A DNA stretch of 64,000 bases from Lottia gigantea (taxonomy: Eukaryota; Mollusca; Gastropoda; Lottiidae). A program made the position numbers and the translations under genes. The notes beneath the pieces were generated by a model. That model saw only the letters and a program-made list of their open reading frames with translations, was not told the DNA's origin and ran no database searches. The stretch spans positions 1,233,981 to 1,297,980 of the forward strand of contig NW_008710694.1 in NCBI RefSeq assembly GCF_000327385.1, read 5' to 3'. Each line of letters opens with the position of its first letter. Within the stretch, counting starts at the first letter, position 1. Shown here piece after piece: positions 22,840 through 34,177 of the stretch.

Positions 22840-23040
22840 AGTTATAGCTATTATTATTGTCATAGATCTGCGAAATAAAGAAACTTTTCCGTTGCAAGAT
22901 CAATTATTGTTGTATTTACTTCAAACCTATTACACTTATTAGTTGGGTGGAGTTGCGTTCTGAATTTATGACCACTAGTTTATTAGCAACCATGCGCAAG
23001 TGGTGATCACTATGGTGTGAGGGCCTCTTGAGTTTTATTT
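22840..23040 (+). repeat. Orphaned 3' flank of the lost channel gene
   Basis: Matches the complement of about 17590-17760: ATAGATCTGCGAAATAAAGAAAC with the polyadenylation signal AATAAA (22874-22879), then a shared GTGTGAGGGC block. This is the downstream flank of the right-arm channel copy, kept after its coding part was lost. Confidence 0.75.
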
Positions 23041-24185
23041 ATGATCATGTAACTAATTTCATAATTTTTATATTACATTAGCACTTGTTTAAGATCGTCT
23101 ATTTATTTATCCTGAAGAATGATCATAGTCTATTGAAGAAAGATAATGTATTACAAAAGCAGATCTCATCTTATTAAACGAGGTTGTGTATGAAAATAAG
23201 GATGTTATAACTGAATCCTGTAAGTAACTTAACGGTAGGTTAGAAAATTATTATATTTCACCTATATTTAGGTGTATGAAGGTGCAAATAGACGAGGTAG
23301 GCTATAATATATGGAGTCATGTATTCTGTGCGCTGTACGATGTAGATTTATATATACAGGAGAATATAGATCAATAGGATATTTGAGGTATAGATATGGA
23401 CACGATGCGGTTAACGTATATTTGAAATCCCTCGACAACACAAATTACGTATTAGGCCCCGTTTCATAAAAAGTCTTACAATCAATTTTGTCGTAAATAT
23501 GGTATTTTTTCATGTAAAAGTCCACAACTACGACAAATTCTTATCGTTAGTCAAGAAAAAGTGTTCCGACTCTATAATACAATTAGCTCATTTTTTTTCA
23601 AATTAAATTGGTCCATGAATTATTCGATTCCCTGTGTCACTTGTGAATAATCCATCCATTCAAACCGCATTTGAACGAACAGGGTTTATACTATATACCG
23701 CGTTGGAAAACTCGATTAAGACTGAACGAAATACTTTTTTAGGTAACTGTTTGGGTCCTTTTGTTTAATTTATTAAGAGTTGGAAAATATAGTATTTACT
23801 AGAACAAGGGTTCCAAATATACATTTTAAGCTTCGTGCATGTTATCTATGAAAATCTATAGACAAGTTGCATTAACTAACGTCTGCTAGATTAGGTAATT
23901 GTAGGTTTGAATCCTCCTCAAGGTAAGATCAATTCTAATGCCATGGCAAGTGCTCATGAAAGTCGGCCGGTGTAGACTTAAATCTTGTGAATGTGAATTC
24001 TCTTATTTTGTAACTCTATATAACAGTTTGTAGAAAGTAATGATGAACATTTTATTGTTGATATTTACGTCGACTGCATAAAAACGTTTCTTCCTCTTAG
24101 AATTCACATAAAATTTGAATTATCAAACCTGGCCAATTATAGTATATACATGTAATCATTAGTGAACTTCCGTTGTGCCATAAGT

Positions 24186-24575
24186 ATACATTATTATTAT
24201 TATTACTATACATTATTATTATTATAACTATACATTATTATTATTATTATTATAACTATACATTATCATTATTATAACTATACATTATTATTATTATTAT
24301 TACTGTACATTATTATTATTATAACTATACATTATTATTATTATTATTATAACTATACATTATTATCATTATAACTATACATTATTATTATTATAACTAT
24401 ACATTATTATTATTATTATTATTATAACTATACATTATTATTATTATAACTATACATTATTATTATTAATATAACTATACATTATTATTATTATTATTAC
24501 TGTACATTATTATTATTATAACTATACATTATTATTATTATTATAACTATACATTATTATTATTATAATATTGAA
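24186..24575. repeat. ATT-rich compound microsatellite upstream of TLR2
   Basis: About 390 bp of runs of ATT interrupted by TATAACTATACATT at varied spacing, just upstream of the TLR2 start. TLR1 has only one or two such units at the matching place. Confidence 0.95.
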
Positions 24576-24615
24576 TTGTTTTTACTTCTAGATTCAAGAA
24601 ACAGTCATTATAACA

Positions 24616-27120
24616 ATGGAAATGAAGCTGAAGGTTGTATTGTTGGTAGAAATTTTAACATTTCTCACCTTTGGTTCGTCCCAGTCTTGTAAACACTATC
24701 CAAACAGCACATTCCTTAATTGCTCTGGCCTAGGATTTCTGAACGTACCGAAGAATTTACCTGTGAATACCACAAGACTTGATTTAAGCAGCAATAATAT
24801 AACGACCTTGTTTAATAATGATTTCAGTGAGCTGACAAACCTTCAATATTTAGATCTTAGTATAAATTTGATATCGTTGATACAAGTGAACGTTTTTAAT
24901 GGATTACAAACCTTGCAAGAACTTCACTTATTCGGTCACAGATTGAATTATACAAATGAATCATTGCCAGTAGATGTCTTTGAACCGCTCAAGTCTCTTC
25001 AAGTATTGATTATGAGATCGGATATGTCTCGATTTCATAAAAACCAACCGCAACTACCACATCAAGCAATCAGTAAACTCGTTGAATTAAAACAGATAAA
25101 TATTGATACTACACCGAATACAGTGTTTCAATGGGGATTTTCCAACTTGAAAAATCTCACAAGTCTTTCACTTGGAACTACATCCTACAAGAGCTATACG
25201 TATGATTGTGCGATCACAGAAATTACCAACGACACGTTTTCTGTATTCCATTCAATTCACATCCTCCAATTGGATCTCAGTGAATGTAATATTCAAACTT
25301 TTCACTCTGCTTGTCTGAAGCCTTTATCGTATTTACAGACGTTTATCTTCAATGCTGTACACTATTATGGCGGAGGTCTGAATGACATAGTGCAAGCATT
25401 GCAAGTATATAAAAACAAGACAATGGAGGTTATCAGTATACAGGGATTTCACTCCAAGACCATAATCGCTGGGCATGATCATATATTAGATGTGGTTACA
25501 CTCTCTCAAATCTGTGTATCCAAACTAGAAATAACATACGCAAACATCATTGAAGTAGATTTAAATGTCCTCCTTACACCACCTTTTCCACTTTTCACAA
25601 AGTGTATCCAAGAAATTAACTTTCGTCAAAATACAATCACAGGCAAAATAAATACAGCAGCGTTTTTCCTTTTTCCTGCATTTTCTAACCTAAAAAAAGT
25701 TGACGTATCCTTACAAAAAATATTTCCATTCAACCAATTGGAAACGTTGCAAGCTAAACCACCTCAACCTAATAGATTTCCTATAGGATTACCTTTCATT
25801 TTACCATCTAATTTAAAGTACCTTGATATAGCCGGAATGCCAAGAATGATTGGAGAATTGACCGACGTTTATTTCTTCCATGGTGAGAGTTTAAATCATT
25901 TAAACATGTCTTATTGTGGTCTGTATGATTTTCAACATAGAGTATATGGATTACCTAATTTACGCGTTTTAGATTTGAGCGGAAATGATTTAAGTATTTT
26001 AAATGTGGAGTTTTTTGACACAGTTCCCAACTTAACTTATCTTCGTTTACATAACACTCTACTTAATAATCATTTCTTAATTCAGAGTGGATCACGTCTA
26101 TTATCTCCCTTGACCAAACTAGAATTTTTAGATATTTCTAATAATGGTCTCGCTTCTTTACCGAATGATATTTTTAGTGAGCTCAAAAATCTTCAAATGA
26201 TAGTTTTAACTTATAATAAACTTATATCTATTCCGGAGGTGACGTCATTAATGTCCCTTAAGCATATCCATATGAGCTACAACGGGTTGACGACAATAGA
26301 CCAAACTACACGAAATATGCTGGACGGAACATCGAATAAAAATTCAAATTTTCATATATCCTTATATGGTAATGTGTTGTACTGCGGATGTCCTTCGGTG
26401 AAGTTCTTACTGTGGTTGAAAGAAACTAGAACATGGCTAGATGGAAGAAATTATACTTGTATGGATATGGCGGGTGAATTGACTACTACAGGACTGGTGA
26501 TGCATAATTTGATCTATTTAGAAAGGCAGTGTGTATCTCCATTGTGGACGAACATAGCAATTGGTGGACTGAGTTCAACGTTTTTATTTTTAGGCTTCTT
26601 ATTCGTTTTTCTCAAAAATAGACTCAAATTTCAATTATTCTTTCTGCGTCTTATTGGAAAAAATGTATACCCAAAGGAAAGAAGTGAGTTTGTAAACGAT
26701 GTGGCAGTGTTTCCTGATTTGAATTCCACTCATAGATTCATCCATAATGAATTAATGAATGAATTAAATGTCAACCGAGGTTTAAATGTGGATTTAGGCC
26801 GACTTGGACGCTCTGAAACAATCAATATAGTAGAAAGCATACGTGATAGTTGGAAAATAGTTCTAATCGTAACTAAGGATTTTTTAACATCGGATTTATG
26901 TTTATTTACAATATGTAATTGTTTATCAGCTATCACCCTGACAACGCCAAATAGAATCATTCTATTGAAAGACAATCAAGCAAGAATTCCCCCCAATATT
27001 CATCATTTATTTGAAGCAATATCACAGGCAAACGTGTTTTATTTTGATATTCAGCAATCGTCAAGTGATGAGTTTTGGAACAGAGTCTACGAGAGGCTAA
27101 CATTTGAAGAACCTATGTAG
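24616..27120 (+). CDS. Toll-like receptor 2 (single-LRRCT type, intronless)
   Basis: Twin of the receptor at 4506-7010: 834 residues with the same signal peptide, N-terminal cap (C25, C36), leucine-rich repeats, C-terminal cap, transmembrane helix and TIR domain, and no length difference. I count roughly 70-75 differing residues, about 91% identity. Most fall in the middle of the ectodomain (about residues 190-420), whereas the TIR domain differs at only about two sites (GRPGR/GRLGR and SQTN/SQAN). TIR box 1 is as divergent as in the twin (NDVAVFPD), so the departure is ancestral. Ligand unknown. The 3' flank has AATAAA at 27177-27182. An ATT-rich microsatellite lies directly upstream. Confidence 0.92.
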   Translation: MEMKLKVVLLVEILTFLTFGSSQSCKHYPNSTFLNCSGLGFLNVPKNLPVNTTRLDLSSNNITTLFNNDFSELTNLQYLDLSINLISLIQVNVFNGLQTLQELHLFGHRLNYTNESLPVDVFEPLKSLQVLIMRSDMSRFHKNQPQLPHQAISKLVELKQINIDTTPNTVFQWGFSNLKNLTSLSLGTTSYKSYTYDCAITEITNDTFSVFHSIHILQLDLSECNIQTFHSACLKPLSYLQTFIFNAVHYYGGGLNDIVQALQVYKNKTMEVISIQGFHSKTIIAGHDHILDVVTLSQICVSKLEITYANIIEVDLNVLLTPPFPLFTKCIQEINFRQNTITGKINTAAFFLFPAFSNLKKVDVSLQKIFPFNQLETLQAKPPQPNRFPIGLPFILPSNLKYLDIAGMPRMIGELTDVYFFHGESLNHLNMSYCGLYDFQHRVYGLPNLRVLDLSGNDLSILNVEFFDTVPNLTYLRLHNTLLNNHFLIQSGSRLLSPLTKLEFLDISNNGLASLPNDIFSELKNLQMIVLTYNKLISIPEVTSLMSLKHIHMSYNGLTTIDQTTRNMLDGTSNKNSNFHISLYGNVLYCGCPSVKFLLWLKETRTWLDGRNYTCMDMAGELTTTGLVMHNLIYLERQCVSPLWTNIAIGGLSSTFLFLGFLFVFLKNRLKFQLFFLRLIGKNVYPKERSEFVNDVAVFPDLNSTHRFIHNELMNELNVNRGLNVDLGRLGRSETINIVESIRDSWKIVLIVTKDFLTSDLCLFTICNCLSAITLTTPNRIILLKDNQARIPPNIHHLFEAISQANVFYFDIQQSSSDEFWNRVYERLTFEEPM

Positions 27121-27176
27121 TGTAACCAGCAGAGTATTTATACTCTTTGTTAGCCGCGCCGTTTTGGTATATAATG

Positions 27177-27182
27177 AATAAA
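27177..27182 (+). terminator. Polyadenylation signal of TLR2
   Basis: AATAAA 57 nt after the stop codon, at the outer edge of the right arm. Confidence 0.55.
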
Positions 27183-28329
27183 ATTGATAAGATCTCAGAC
27201 GAATTACCAATTCAGAGATTTTCCAGCTTGTTTTATAAACCACTTGTGTTTATATCTAATGAAAATCCTTTCATATAAAATTCCAGCGATTAGCTCTGTG
27301 ATTTATTATTCCTACTCTACATCCGACTTCAGATAGCCTTAACAAATAAAAGCTTACTGGTAGCCGGTCGATTGAGTATAGTGGGCTGATAGTTTCCTTG
27401 AATAATGGAGTGATTTACAGGTAAAGGTACAGGTACACGAATGGTTTAGGTCGTCGATTTTTGTCGCCGTCTAGAGCCTTGCAAAGAGTTTCTATACCGA
27501 TCGGCACTAGGGGACAAAAATCTCCAGTCGGTCGTTTTCCACCATGTCTATAATCACGGTCTGTTTTGCAGACGATAAAACTATCGAAGACAATAATCAA
27601 ACTTGTTTAATATTTAAAATCCTGTCATGGACGCGATTATCTTGTCGCAGAAGCACGGGCAAATGCGAGATTTTAGTCAAAATCCGCACCTTTAAGCTTA
27701 CATCGTTGGAATTCGTCGGTGAAGCATTTAATTGGAAATATTTATAAAACAGTTTACAGAATAATTGAATTATGTATATTATCATTATGTACTAAAACCA
27801 AATCAACTATTAGTCTGTACTGTCATTACGTTTTAATAACAATTATAAAAACACCAGAAAGTATTATAACTATATAAAAATTGGCTAATATTAACGCTTA
27901 ACTTAGAAAGCTTTAAAGGGGCAGTCTGATTTGGGGTTCTAAAAATAAACGACAGGATTATTTTACATAAAATGTTTAGATGTTGTAAGGGACACATTTC
28001 TCTATTTTGATCGATAGTTTTCGTTAATTTGAGCACCAAAATTTCCCCAACTACTAGAATAAATCAGACTGGCAAAACCGCGAAATGTTAGCTAGAGATG
28101 AACTTGGCGAAATTAATAGCTAACTTGAGTAAGCATGGTCTGCTTCGCACGCGACACCCGCCACTACTACATCAACATCATGAGAAACAATCAGACGACT
28201 TTATGCCTGTTCAAATAAATCAGCCGAGATGCAAGAAACAGGTTTGTAATATTTGTCCAGAAGTTCCCTTCTTAAATAAAATTTGAAGTCTATGTGTCAA
28301 GTGACCCTGCTTAAGCAATGTCAAAGTCA
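27183..28329. other. Intergenic with dispersed-repeat scraps
   Basis: No gene recognised. About 27905-28040 (AAAGGGGCAGTCTG and AAGGGACACATTTCTC) resembles a dispersed repeat; AGGACACATTTCTC recurs near 63320. Small frames here lack support. Confidence 0.4.
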
Positions 28330-29215
28330 AAACTCGATCTCTGGCCAGGAAGTCTTCATAAATCGAACAAGCCCTGGAATAGTATAGCGGATGAGTTGTA
28401 CAGGCCATAAGCATTGAGCTTGGTGTAATTGATGGAAATCAGACTGTTTTCTTTTGAAAAAGATGGAAATTTGATGAAAAATGACACTAAGAGTAGCAAA
28501 TGTTGGGTGACCTTTTTTCCATTCTTTATACCGTATAATTGTGAATATAATGCGCACTCCTTCTTTATTTTCAACATAATTGAAGTGCTACCATCAAATT
28601 GAACGTTGACATGAACAAAGCACTTTCTATCTGTGCAACTTTTGCAATTTTTGAAATTTCTTTCCGATCCGGTTTATTTCATTTCCCACTGATCTTGAAG
28701 TTGAAACAATCTTCTCCACTGATACTAGCACAATTGGATTGACTGTTGCCTTTCTAAAAGTTTTTTATTACCGGCCCTTCACCTGCTACTAGTTGTACAT
28801 GGCCGAGGACGTCTTGCAGAATTCAGAATACCTGGTATGATCGCCAAAAACATGATATATGCAGTTTTTAATGTCGCAAATTAATTTCTTACAAGCCATC
28901 GGTCTCCATAGCTTGACTAGACTTAAATTCAAAACAGTGCTTAGGAACATATGTAGTAGTATTTGTTCCGGATGCCAATATGGAGCAACTCCCGTGTGAC
29001 TTGTCCAATTATTATTCCCACTCCTCCAAGAGCATTAAAAGAATGCTTATCGCTTCTTTTGCTTCATTCACCTTCACATACAAAGTTCTGTCATAGCAGA
29101 ACACCTTGATAATAGTCATTTCTTCCTTTAACAACAAGACGGTTGACCAAAGTACACATTTGTGCCTTAGAACATAATGCAGTATACATTTTAATCTCAG
29201 ACACATCTTTCAGAC
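28330..29215 (-). pseudogene. Decayed Mutator-like transposase
   Basis: On the minus strand, over several frames, appear segments typical of a large family of Mutator-like transposase proteins common in invertebrates: GGVGIIIGQVTRELLHIGIR with NKY (about 28960-29035), HCFEFKSSQAMETDGL (about 28893-28940) and HVFGDHTRYSEFCK (about 28815-28860). An upstream stretch ALCSKAQMCTLVNRLVVKG lies near 29120-29190. Many stops and frame changes, so it is dead. The assignment rests on remembered family motifs; the limits are approximate, and the part below about 28790 is only presumed to belong. Confidence 0.6.
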
Positions 29216-30172
29216 GTTGGTCGAAGTCGATTATTCTGCAACCATTAAACACTTTTTTCTCTTTTTTTTAAATTTCAAATTATAACCTGGACCCTTAGAT
29301 ACAGAATATTCAGCAAGAGGGGGTCCTCACTGACTATTATCAGTCCCAACAATCCTCGATAACTTTTCAAGTAATCTTCTTCATCCAAACTTGTGACAGT
29401 GAACCTGCAGGATGATTTCCACCTTTATAGAGAAGCCTATACACATTCCCTTTAATACATTGGCGACATGTATTGTTAGAAAACTTCCAGCGGTATTTTG
29501 ATTCAATGTTGTCAGATCAACGATGAGAGATGTGTCAGAGGAAAAAGCACGAAATGAAACATTCAGATTGGCATTTTATTCAGGGTTTAGAGCACAATTG
29601 CCATTTGTCCAATTAAGTAATCTTGAAAAAATGACAGTATAAACTTTGAAAATGTTTATTAAAAATTTGGCCATGATATTCTTCATGGTGTAAAGAGTTT
29701 CGGAATATCATATTTAACATAAGTTTATCACCCAATCGACACTTCTCAATGCTGGAATTACATAGCGTTTGTAACACGTGTAGAAAAGCGTGACCATTCG
29801 GTACCATCAAGTAGTATAATGGTACAATGTAAATAATCTCACAATAAATCCGATATTTTTCATTGAGATACACTTAGTTTGTAATTAGATTTCATACATA
29901 CTAATAAATACAAATATAACTACCAAGTTATAGAGTAAACGTTGTTGTATAACCATTTTTAGTGGAATATAAATAGCAAGACCAAGGAACATCTAAATTA
30001 TAAAGTTGTTAAAAGTGATTACATGGATGTATCAGAACTTGTCAAGGAATCTAAATCGTACAAAAATCTTAACCATAAAGATAAGGAGCTTTGTCTGAAT
30101 CAGAGCCATTGTTCATTTTCTCTCGTACCATAAGTCAGTGTACTGGTTTTGGAAAAATAGATATCAATACAG
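29216..30172. other. Intergenic, upstream of channel gene 2
   Basis: No recognised coding sequence. The minus-strand frame at 29613-29873 has no features I can name. Contains the presumed promoter of channel gene 2. Confidence 0.4.
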
Positions 30173-31318
30173 ATGGCTGCGATTTTATTCTTCTATCTAT
30201 ATGTATGTATTTTAGGTTCTATATCTGAAGCTTCTTATCAGAGCCACGTAAATCTAAGGAGGGAATTATTATCACCGGAGCGATATGATCCGCTAGTACG
30301 TCCTGTAAACAACACAGCAGACCCAGTACTGTTTGAAATCAGACTGAATTATAATGATGTTGAGATCCGAGAGAATGAACAAACGATCACGATGGCTATT
30401 TGGATGGTGGCACTTTGGAAAGATGTGTTTTTAGCATGGAATTCTACAGAATATGACGGCGTTGAGCAGATTGATATCCTACCCACTGGGCTATGGAAAC
30501 CCCACTTTAGTATCCTGAGATCTGTTGAAGGCGATGAAATTCATATTCACGAAGACGCTTTATTCAGTGTGCAGTCCACTGGATTAGTGACGCTCCAAAT
30601 GGGGTTCGTTTCTAAAATTGTATGTAAAATGGATATAACAAAATTTCCGTTTGATACACAGACTTGCGAATTCTTCATTATAAGCTCTTACATGATGGCA
30701 AAAGAAATGAAATTCGACAAAGTGAAGTTCAGCAATTCTAACCCCGTTGCCAGTCAATGGGTTGTAGTATCTTCAACTGCCACTATCGGAACAAGATATT
30801 CAAAGAGTGTCGTTGATTTCTCGATAACTGCTAAACGTTTACCATACTTATACATAATTGAAATCATCATACCACTTGTTGTAACAGCCATGTTAAATCC
30901 TATGGTGTTACTTATTCCTCCCTCTTCGGGAGAATTGGCATCGGTGGCAATTACAATCCTTCTTTCATATACAGTGTTCCTGAACATGTTGAGTGGTATT
31001 CTACCTAAGACATCCTCGTCCATATCGGTGTTATCGGTCTATATAATGATATTACAAGGATTAAGTGCATTATATACTATCATAGGGATTGTTCTAGTGA
31101 AACGGACAACCTCCAGACAAGGTTATAGAAGCTTGTTTGGATGTTTTAGCAGGATCAGCCGTATATTTGGTTCTCGAAACAACGCGAAAATCATACCTAT
31201 TGGAAGTGTAACGGAATCCAAGAATGACGAAATTCAAAGTAATTTTGTTTGGTTTATTTCATGTTTTATTTTATCGTTCACATTAACCATTATCTGTTTT
31301 TCTTACATCTTGTCTTGA
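30173..31318 (+). CDS. Cys-loop ligand-gated channel subunit 2, nicotinic-like, orphan type (intronless)
   Basis: 381 residues, same architecture as the gene at 17793-18917 and its nearest relative here: signal peptide (about 1-20), LLSPERYDP helix, Cys-loop C151-C165 (CKMDITKFPFDTQTC), M1 (224-248), M2 (252-274, SSGEL...), M3 (284-309), short loop and M4 (357-380). M2 to M3 is nearly identical to channel 1 (LLSYTVFLN, SGILPKTSSSISVLSVYIMI), so the pore is under strong constraint, while the extracellular domain has drifted. The glutamate before M2 suggests a cation channel. Loop A reads WKPHFSILR, loop B lacks the tryptophan and loop C has no cysteine pair, so acetylcholine binding of the usual kind is unlikely. 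It may assemble with its neighbours. Confidence 0.9.
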   Translation: MAAILFFYLYVCILGSISEASYQSHVNLRRELLSPERYDPLVRPVNNTADPVLFEIRLNYNDVEIRENEQTITMAIWMVALWKDVFLAWNSTEYDGVEQIDILPTGLWKPHFSILRSVEGDEIHIHEDALFSVQSTGLVTLQMGFVSKIVCKMDITKFPFDTQTCEFFIISSYMMAKEMKFDKVKFSNSNPVASQWVVVSSTATIGTRYSKSVVDFSITAKRLPYLYIIEIIIPLVVTAMLNPMVLLIPPSSGELASVAITILLSYTVFLNMLSGILPKTSSSISVLSVYIMILQGLSALYTIIGIVLVKRTTSRQGYRSLFGCFSRISRIFGSRNNAKIIPIGSVTESKNDEIQSNFVWFISCFILSFTLTIICFSYILS

Positions 31319-32694
31319 AAATTATACTCATCAATCCATTTGAACAGGACAAGATTTGAACAGACTGACTAACCATTCATCATAATTATGCTCATCATGT
31401 GGCCTGAGACATCTACAGACGCTCATGTACTGTTTTGAATGGCTATCTTTTAAGTTTTATGTGTATCGGTATTTGGTGACATTACTAATCGCAAAGGGCC
31501 TTATGTGATACAAGCATATTTGACGTCATCAAGCACTAATATTTTTTGGAATTGCAGGAACCACAGACTGATTCAAAATTGGAATGCAAATTGAGGCTAT
31601 CAGTGTCTCTGACAAACATACACAATTTAGAAAACCACTTTACCATCCATTTTTTATGGATTCAAAAGACGTCTTTTATCATTTGTATGTGAGTCTGGAA
31701 CAGAATTAAGAATGGCATATAGAACCCCTGAATGTCCACGATACACCTATCCATTTAGTAAATTGCTATGCAAATGTGCTCCATTATCGATATTTGTCAC
31801 TTATTTACCATCGTTGCTAGGGACCAATTTAAATCTGTATTTATATGCTTTAAATTTTAACTTATTAATATGCTAGCTTTGGGCTATCCAAATTTGTTAT
31901 CGAATTTATTTCCCTTACTGCAGTTTTATTACCAATTATGATCATCGCGAGAGATATGTATTTATTATGCTATTTTTAAAATTATCAACATGTTAGCTTG
32001 TATGGATTGTCTTGAATAATTATACTATTGAAGAAATTAAATCTTTCAAATTGTTTTATATATCAATGTATAATATATAGACATTATAAATACTAAAAGA
32101 TATAAGATGAATGGAGCTTGTGTATGGTACAAGGGAGATAAATTCTGACACTGGGTTGTACACAGACTGTGAACTGTGAAGTCAGGTACATTCCATTGAC
32201 CAGTGCGATTCCAGAAACAAGAAATACATTGAACTAATTCCTTTTATTTATAAAAAAAAAAATATGTTAAGAGTACATGGGTGGTCCAGCGTTGTACGCC
32301 ATAAATACATATACATCCTGACGACCCAAAACTGCAAGTTCTGTATAGCTGCGGTACAGTTGTAAGATAACTAATGTATTTATACCCTGATATTACTTGT
32401 CCACAGAAGTGTATGCAAATTCTTTATACCCTCAGTTATCTCGTCTTCCATTGGGGTGACCAATGTAACTATTTTGTGATAATATGCGAGTGCATCACAC
32501 TGAATTGTTCTTTATCGCCACTTGCTAGCTAGGTGTTATGGACATGATAATTCAATCTCAATGTGAAAAATGGAAGTGGATACAGATTGTGCATAGATAT
32601 CGTAGAAGAACTAAGTTATTTGTCAGCAATTCAAAGTATTTTTATTGAGGATAGGCATTAAACACTAGAACTAGATCTTCACATTCGAACTTCT
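31319..32694. other. Intergenic, no gene seen
   Basis: AT-rich. Contains the 3' flank of channel 2 and of the minus-strand Ly6 gene. Nothing else recognised. Confidence 0.4.
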
Positions 32695-34177
32695 TTATGA
32701 AACCGGAAACCAATCGCCCAATCTTCGACCATTACAATCATCCGTGTCACAAAAACACCAAATATCATTTCGAATCACGTCACAGCCATTTCGGACTATT
32801 TTCTTCAACCATGGCTTTTGAAAGCATCCTCTCTCAACTACTACTGTAATATTTAATGATAATAATCCTAAAGCGACTAGATATCTCAATAAATAACTGA
32901 ACACAATATTTTGGTATACAACTCCTGAGTTTTATTTTACACAATGTTTCGCCTGATCATGAATTGAAACGTTGTGCACAATAAAACTCAGTAACAGTAT
33001 ACCATAAAATTTGGTCCGATTTTTAATGATACTGTACGAACATAGTTTACGTTTTTGTTACTAGGTATGTGAGGAACTTCTTTTTGTCACTTACAACCTG
33101 AGATGATGTTTAGCCAATTTCATAGTGAAATTGCCTGTGTGACCACAATGTTGTCTAAATCTCATTTTGTCTATTATGTTTGTATGAATTGAAATATTCA
33201 CCTCAAAATAGTTCTGACAGTCATAGATTGTCTTTGGGTTGATGAGAATGCCAACCATTCAAAGAAGAATTATTTGAAAATATGATTTTAGAGAGGGGAA
33301 TTTTCAGTCCGAAATTTCTAGGAGGAAAGTGTGTTTTTTTCAAAAGGGAAATTTTTAAAACTTTTATTTCCATAGACCCTTAGGCAGTCTTAGACAAATG
33401 ACATGTAATTGACAATCTTATTTTGAATATTTGTGACATAAGAGAAAAAATTCAATTTAGACCTCAATGTGGCCAGAGAGTAATACATATTATTTGCACC
33501 CGAACAGATTGACTCCCTTTCAATTCAACTGTTCTTATCTCAACTGACCTTAGAATATATAAAATAGTATTATATTAATATTCCTAACCAAAATGTAAAT
33601 GTCGTATAATATGTCACATAATACGAACCTCTAATGTTTCGATCTCGAGTTCTTATGAAGCATTTTCCATTACATACTTCTCTCTCGGCAAAAATAACAT
33701 TTCCTTCCGCTGGACAATTTATATTTGGTTTCAACGAGTCGCCGTTATCACATTTATAACATGTCATGCACTCTCCTGAAAGAAATCGCAATATTATTTT
33801 TTTAGAGCCTTTCAGAAAGTAAAAGATGAAATGAAAATTATTGCTCTTGCAGGGCAATTTCAATGCGGAAAATTTTACTGTTCTTTTTTGTGATAGAGAT
33901 CTCTAGAGACATGTTTTAGCACTGCATGATTTTAACAACCATATTCGTGAGACTGAAGCATCAAAATTCATCCAAATCCATCAACATAAAATCTAACCTC
34001 AAATATGAAACGCCACCAAGTATAGTGTTGACAAGAACCAAAATCAAATTGCGGTAATCTAACAACTAACAATAATAATATCAAACCCAAAATTTATTGA
34101 GGCTGATTATCTAACTCACCAGAGTCACAAACAACCACTAGAAAGAGGAGTAAGACAAGGATGTCAGTTTTATTCAT
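32695..34177 (-). CDS. Ly6/uPAR-type three-finger protein 1, secreted (3 exons)
   Basis: Assembled from three exons on the minus strand: 34177-34120 (signal peptide MNKTDILVLLLFLVVVCDS), 33775-33629 and 32843-32695. Splice sites are G/GTGAGT, TTTCTTTCAG, AGAG/GTTCGT (a weaker donor) and TATTACAG; both introns are phase 1, as in the family. The 117-residue product has CMTCYKC, NCP, VCNGKCF, RGCF, GCD and the closing WCFCDTDDCNG, i.e. the ten cysteines of a three-finger fold plus one extra near the start. It ends soon after the last cysteine with no hydrophobic tail, so it should be secreted rather than lipid-anchored. Relatives of this fold bind nicotinic receptors and other surface proteins; the partner here is unknown. 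Confidence 0.85.
32909..33008. repeat. Hairpin-forming MITE-like palindrome in a Ly6 intron
   Basis: Imperfect inverted repeat: CTGAGTTTTATTTTACACAA at 32925 pairs with TTGTGCACAATAAAACTCAG ending at 32991, around a short loop. Outer arms GGTATAC (about 32912) and GTATACC (about 32998) extend it. It lies in intron 2 of Ly6 gene 1, about 65 bp upstream of exon 3. Confidence 0.7.

Larger units (their letters stand above)
19691..27182 (+). repeat. Right arm of the large inverted duplication
   Basis: Matches the complement of 4381-18055 in ordered blocks: channel M3 remnant, channel 3' flank (22840-23040), 23205-23480, 24060-24180, TLR2 and about 60 bp beyond its stop. It lacks both LINEs. It has about 3 kb of extra sequence between the channel remnant and the channel 3' flank, and about 0.5 kb extra at 23500-24060. 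Confidence 0.85.

Noticed and set aside
24186-24575. CRISPR-like array
   Set aside because: A simple ATT microsatellite with varying unit spacing in an animal genome, with no spacers.
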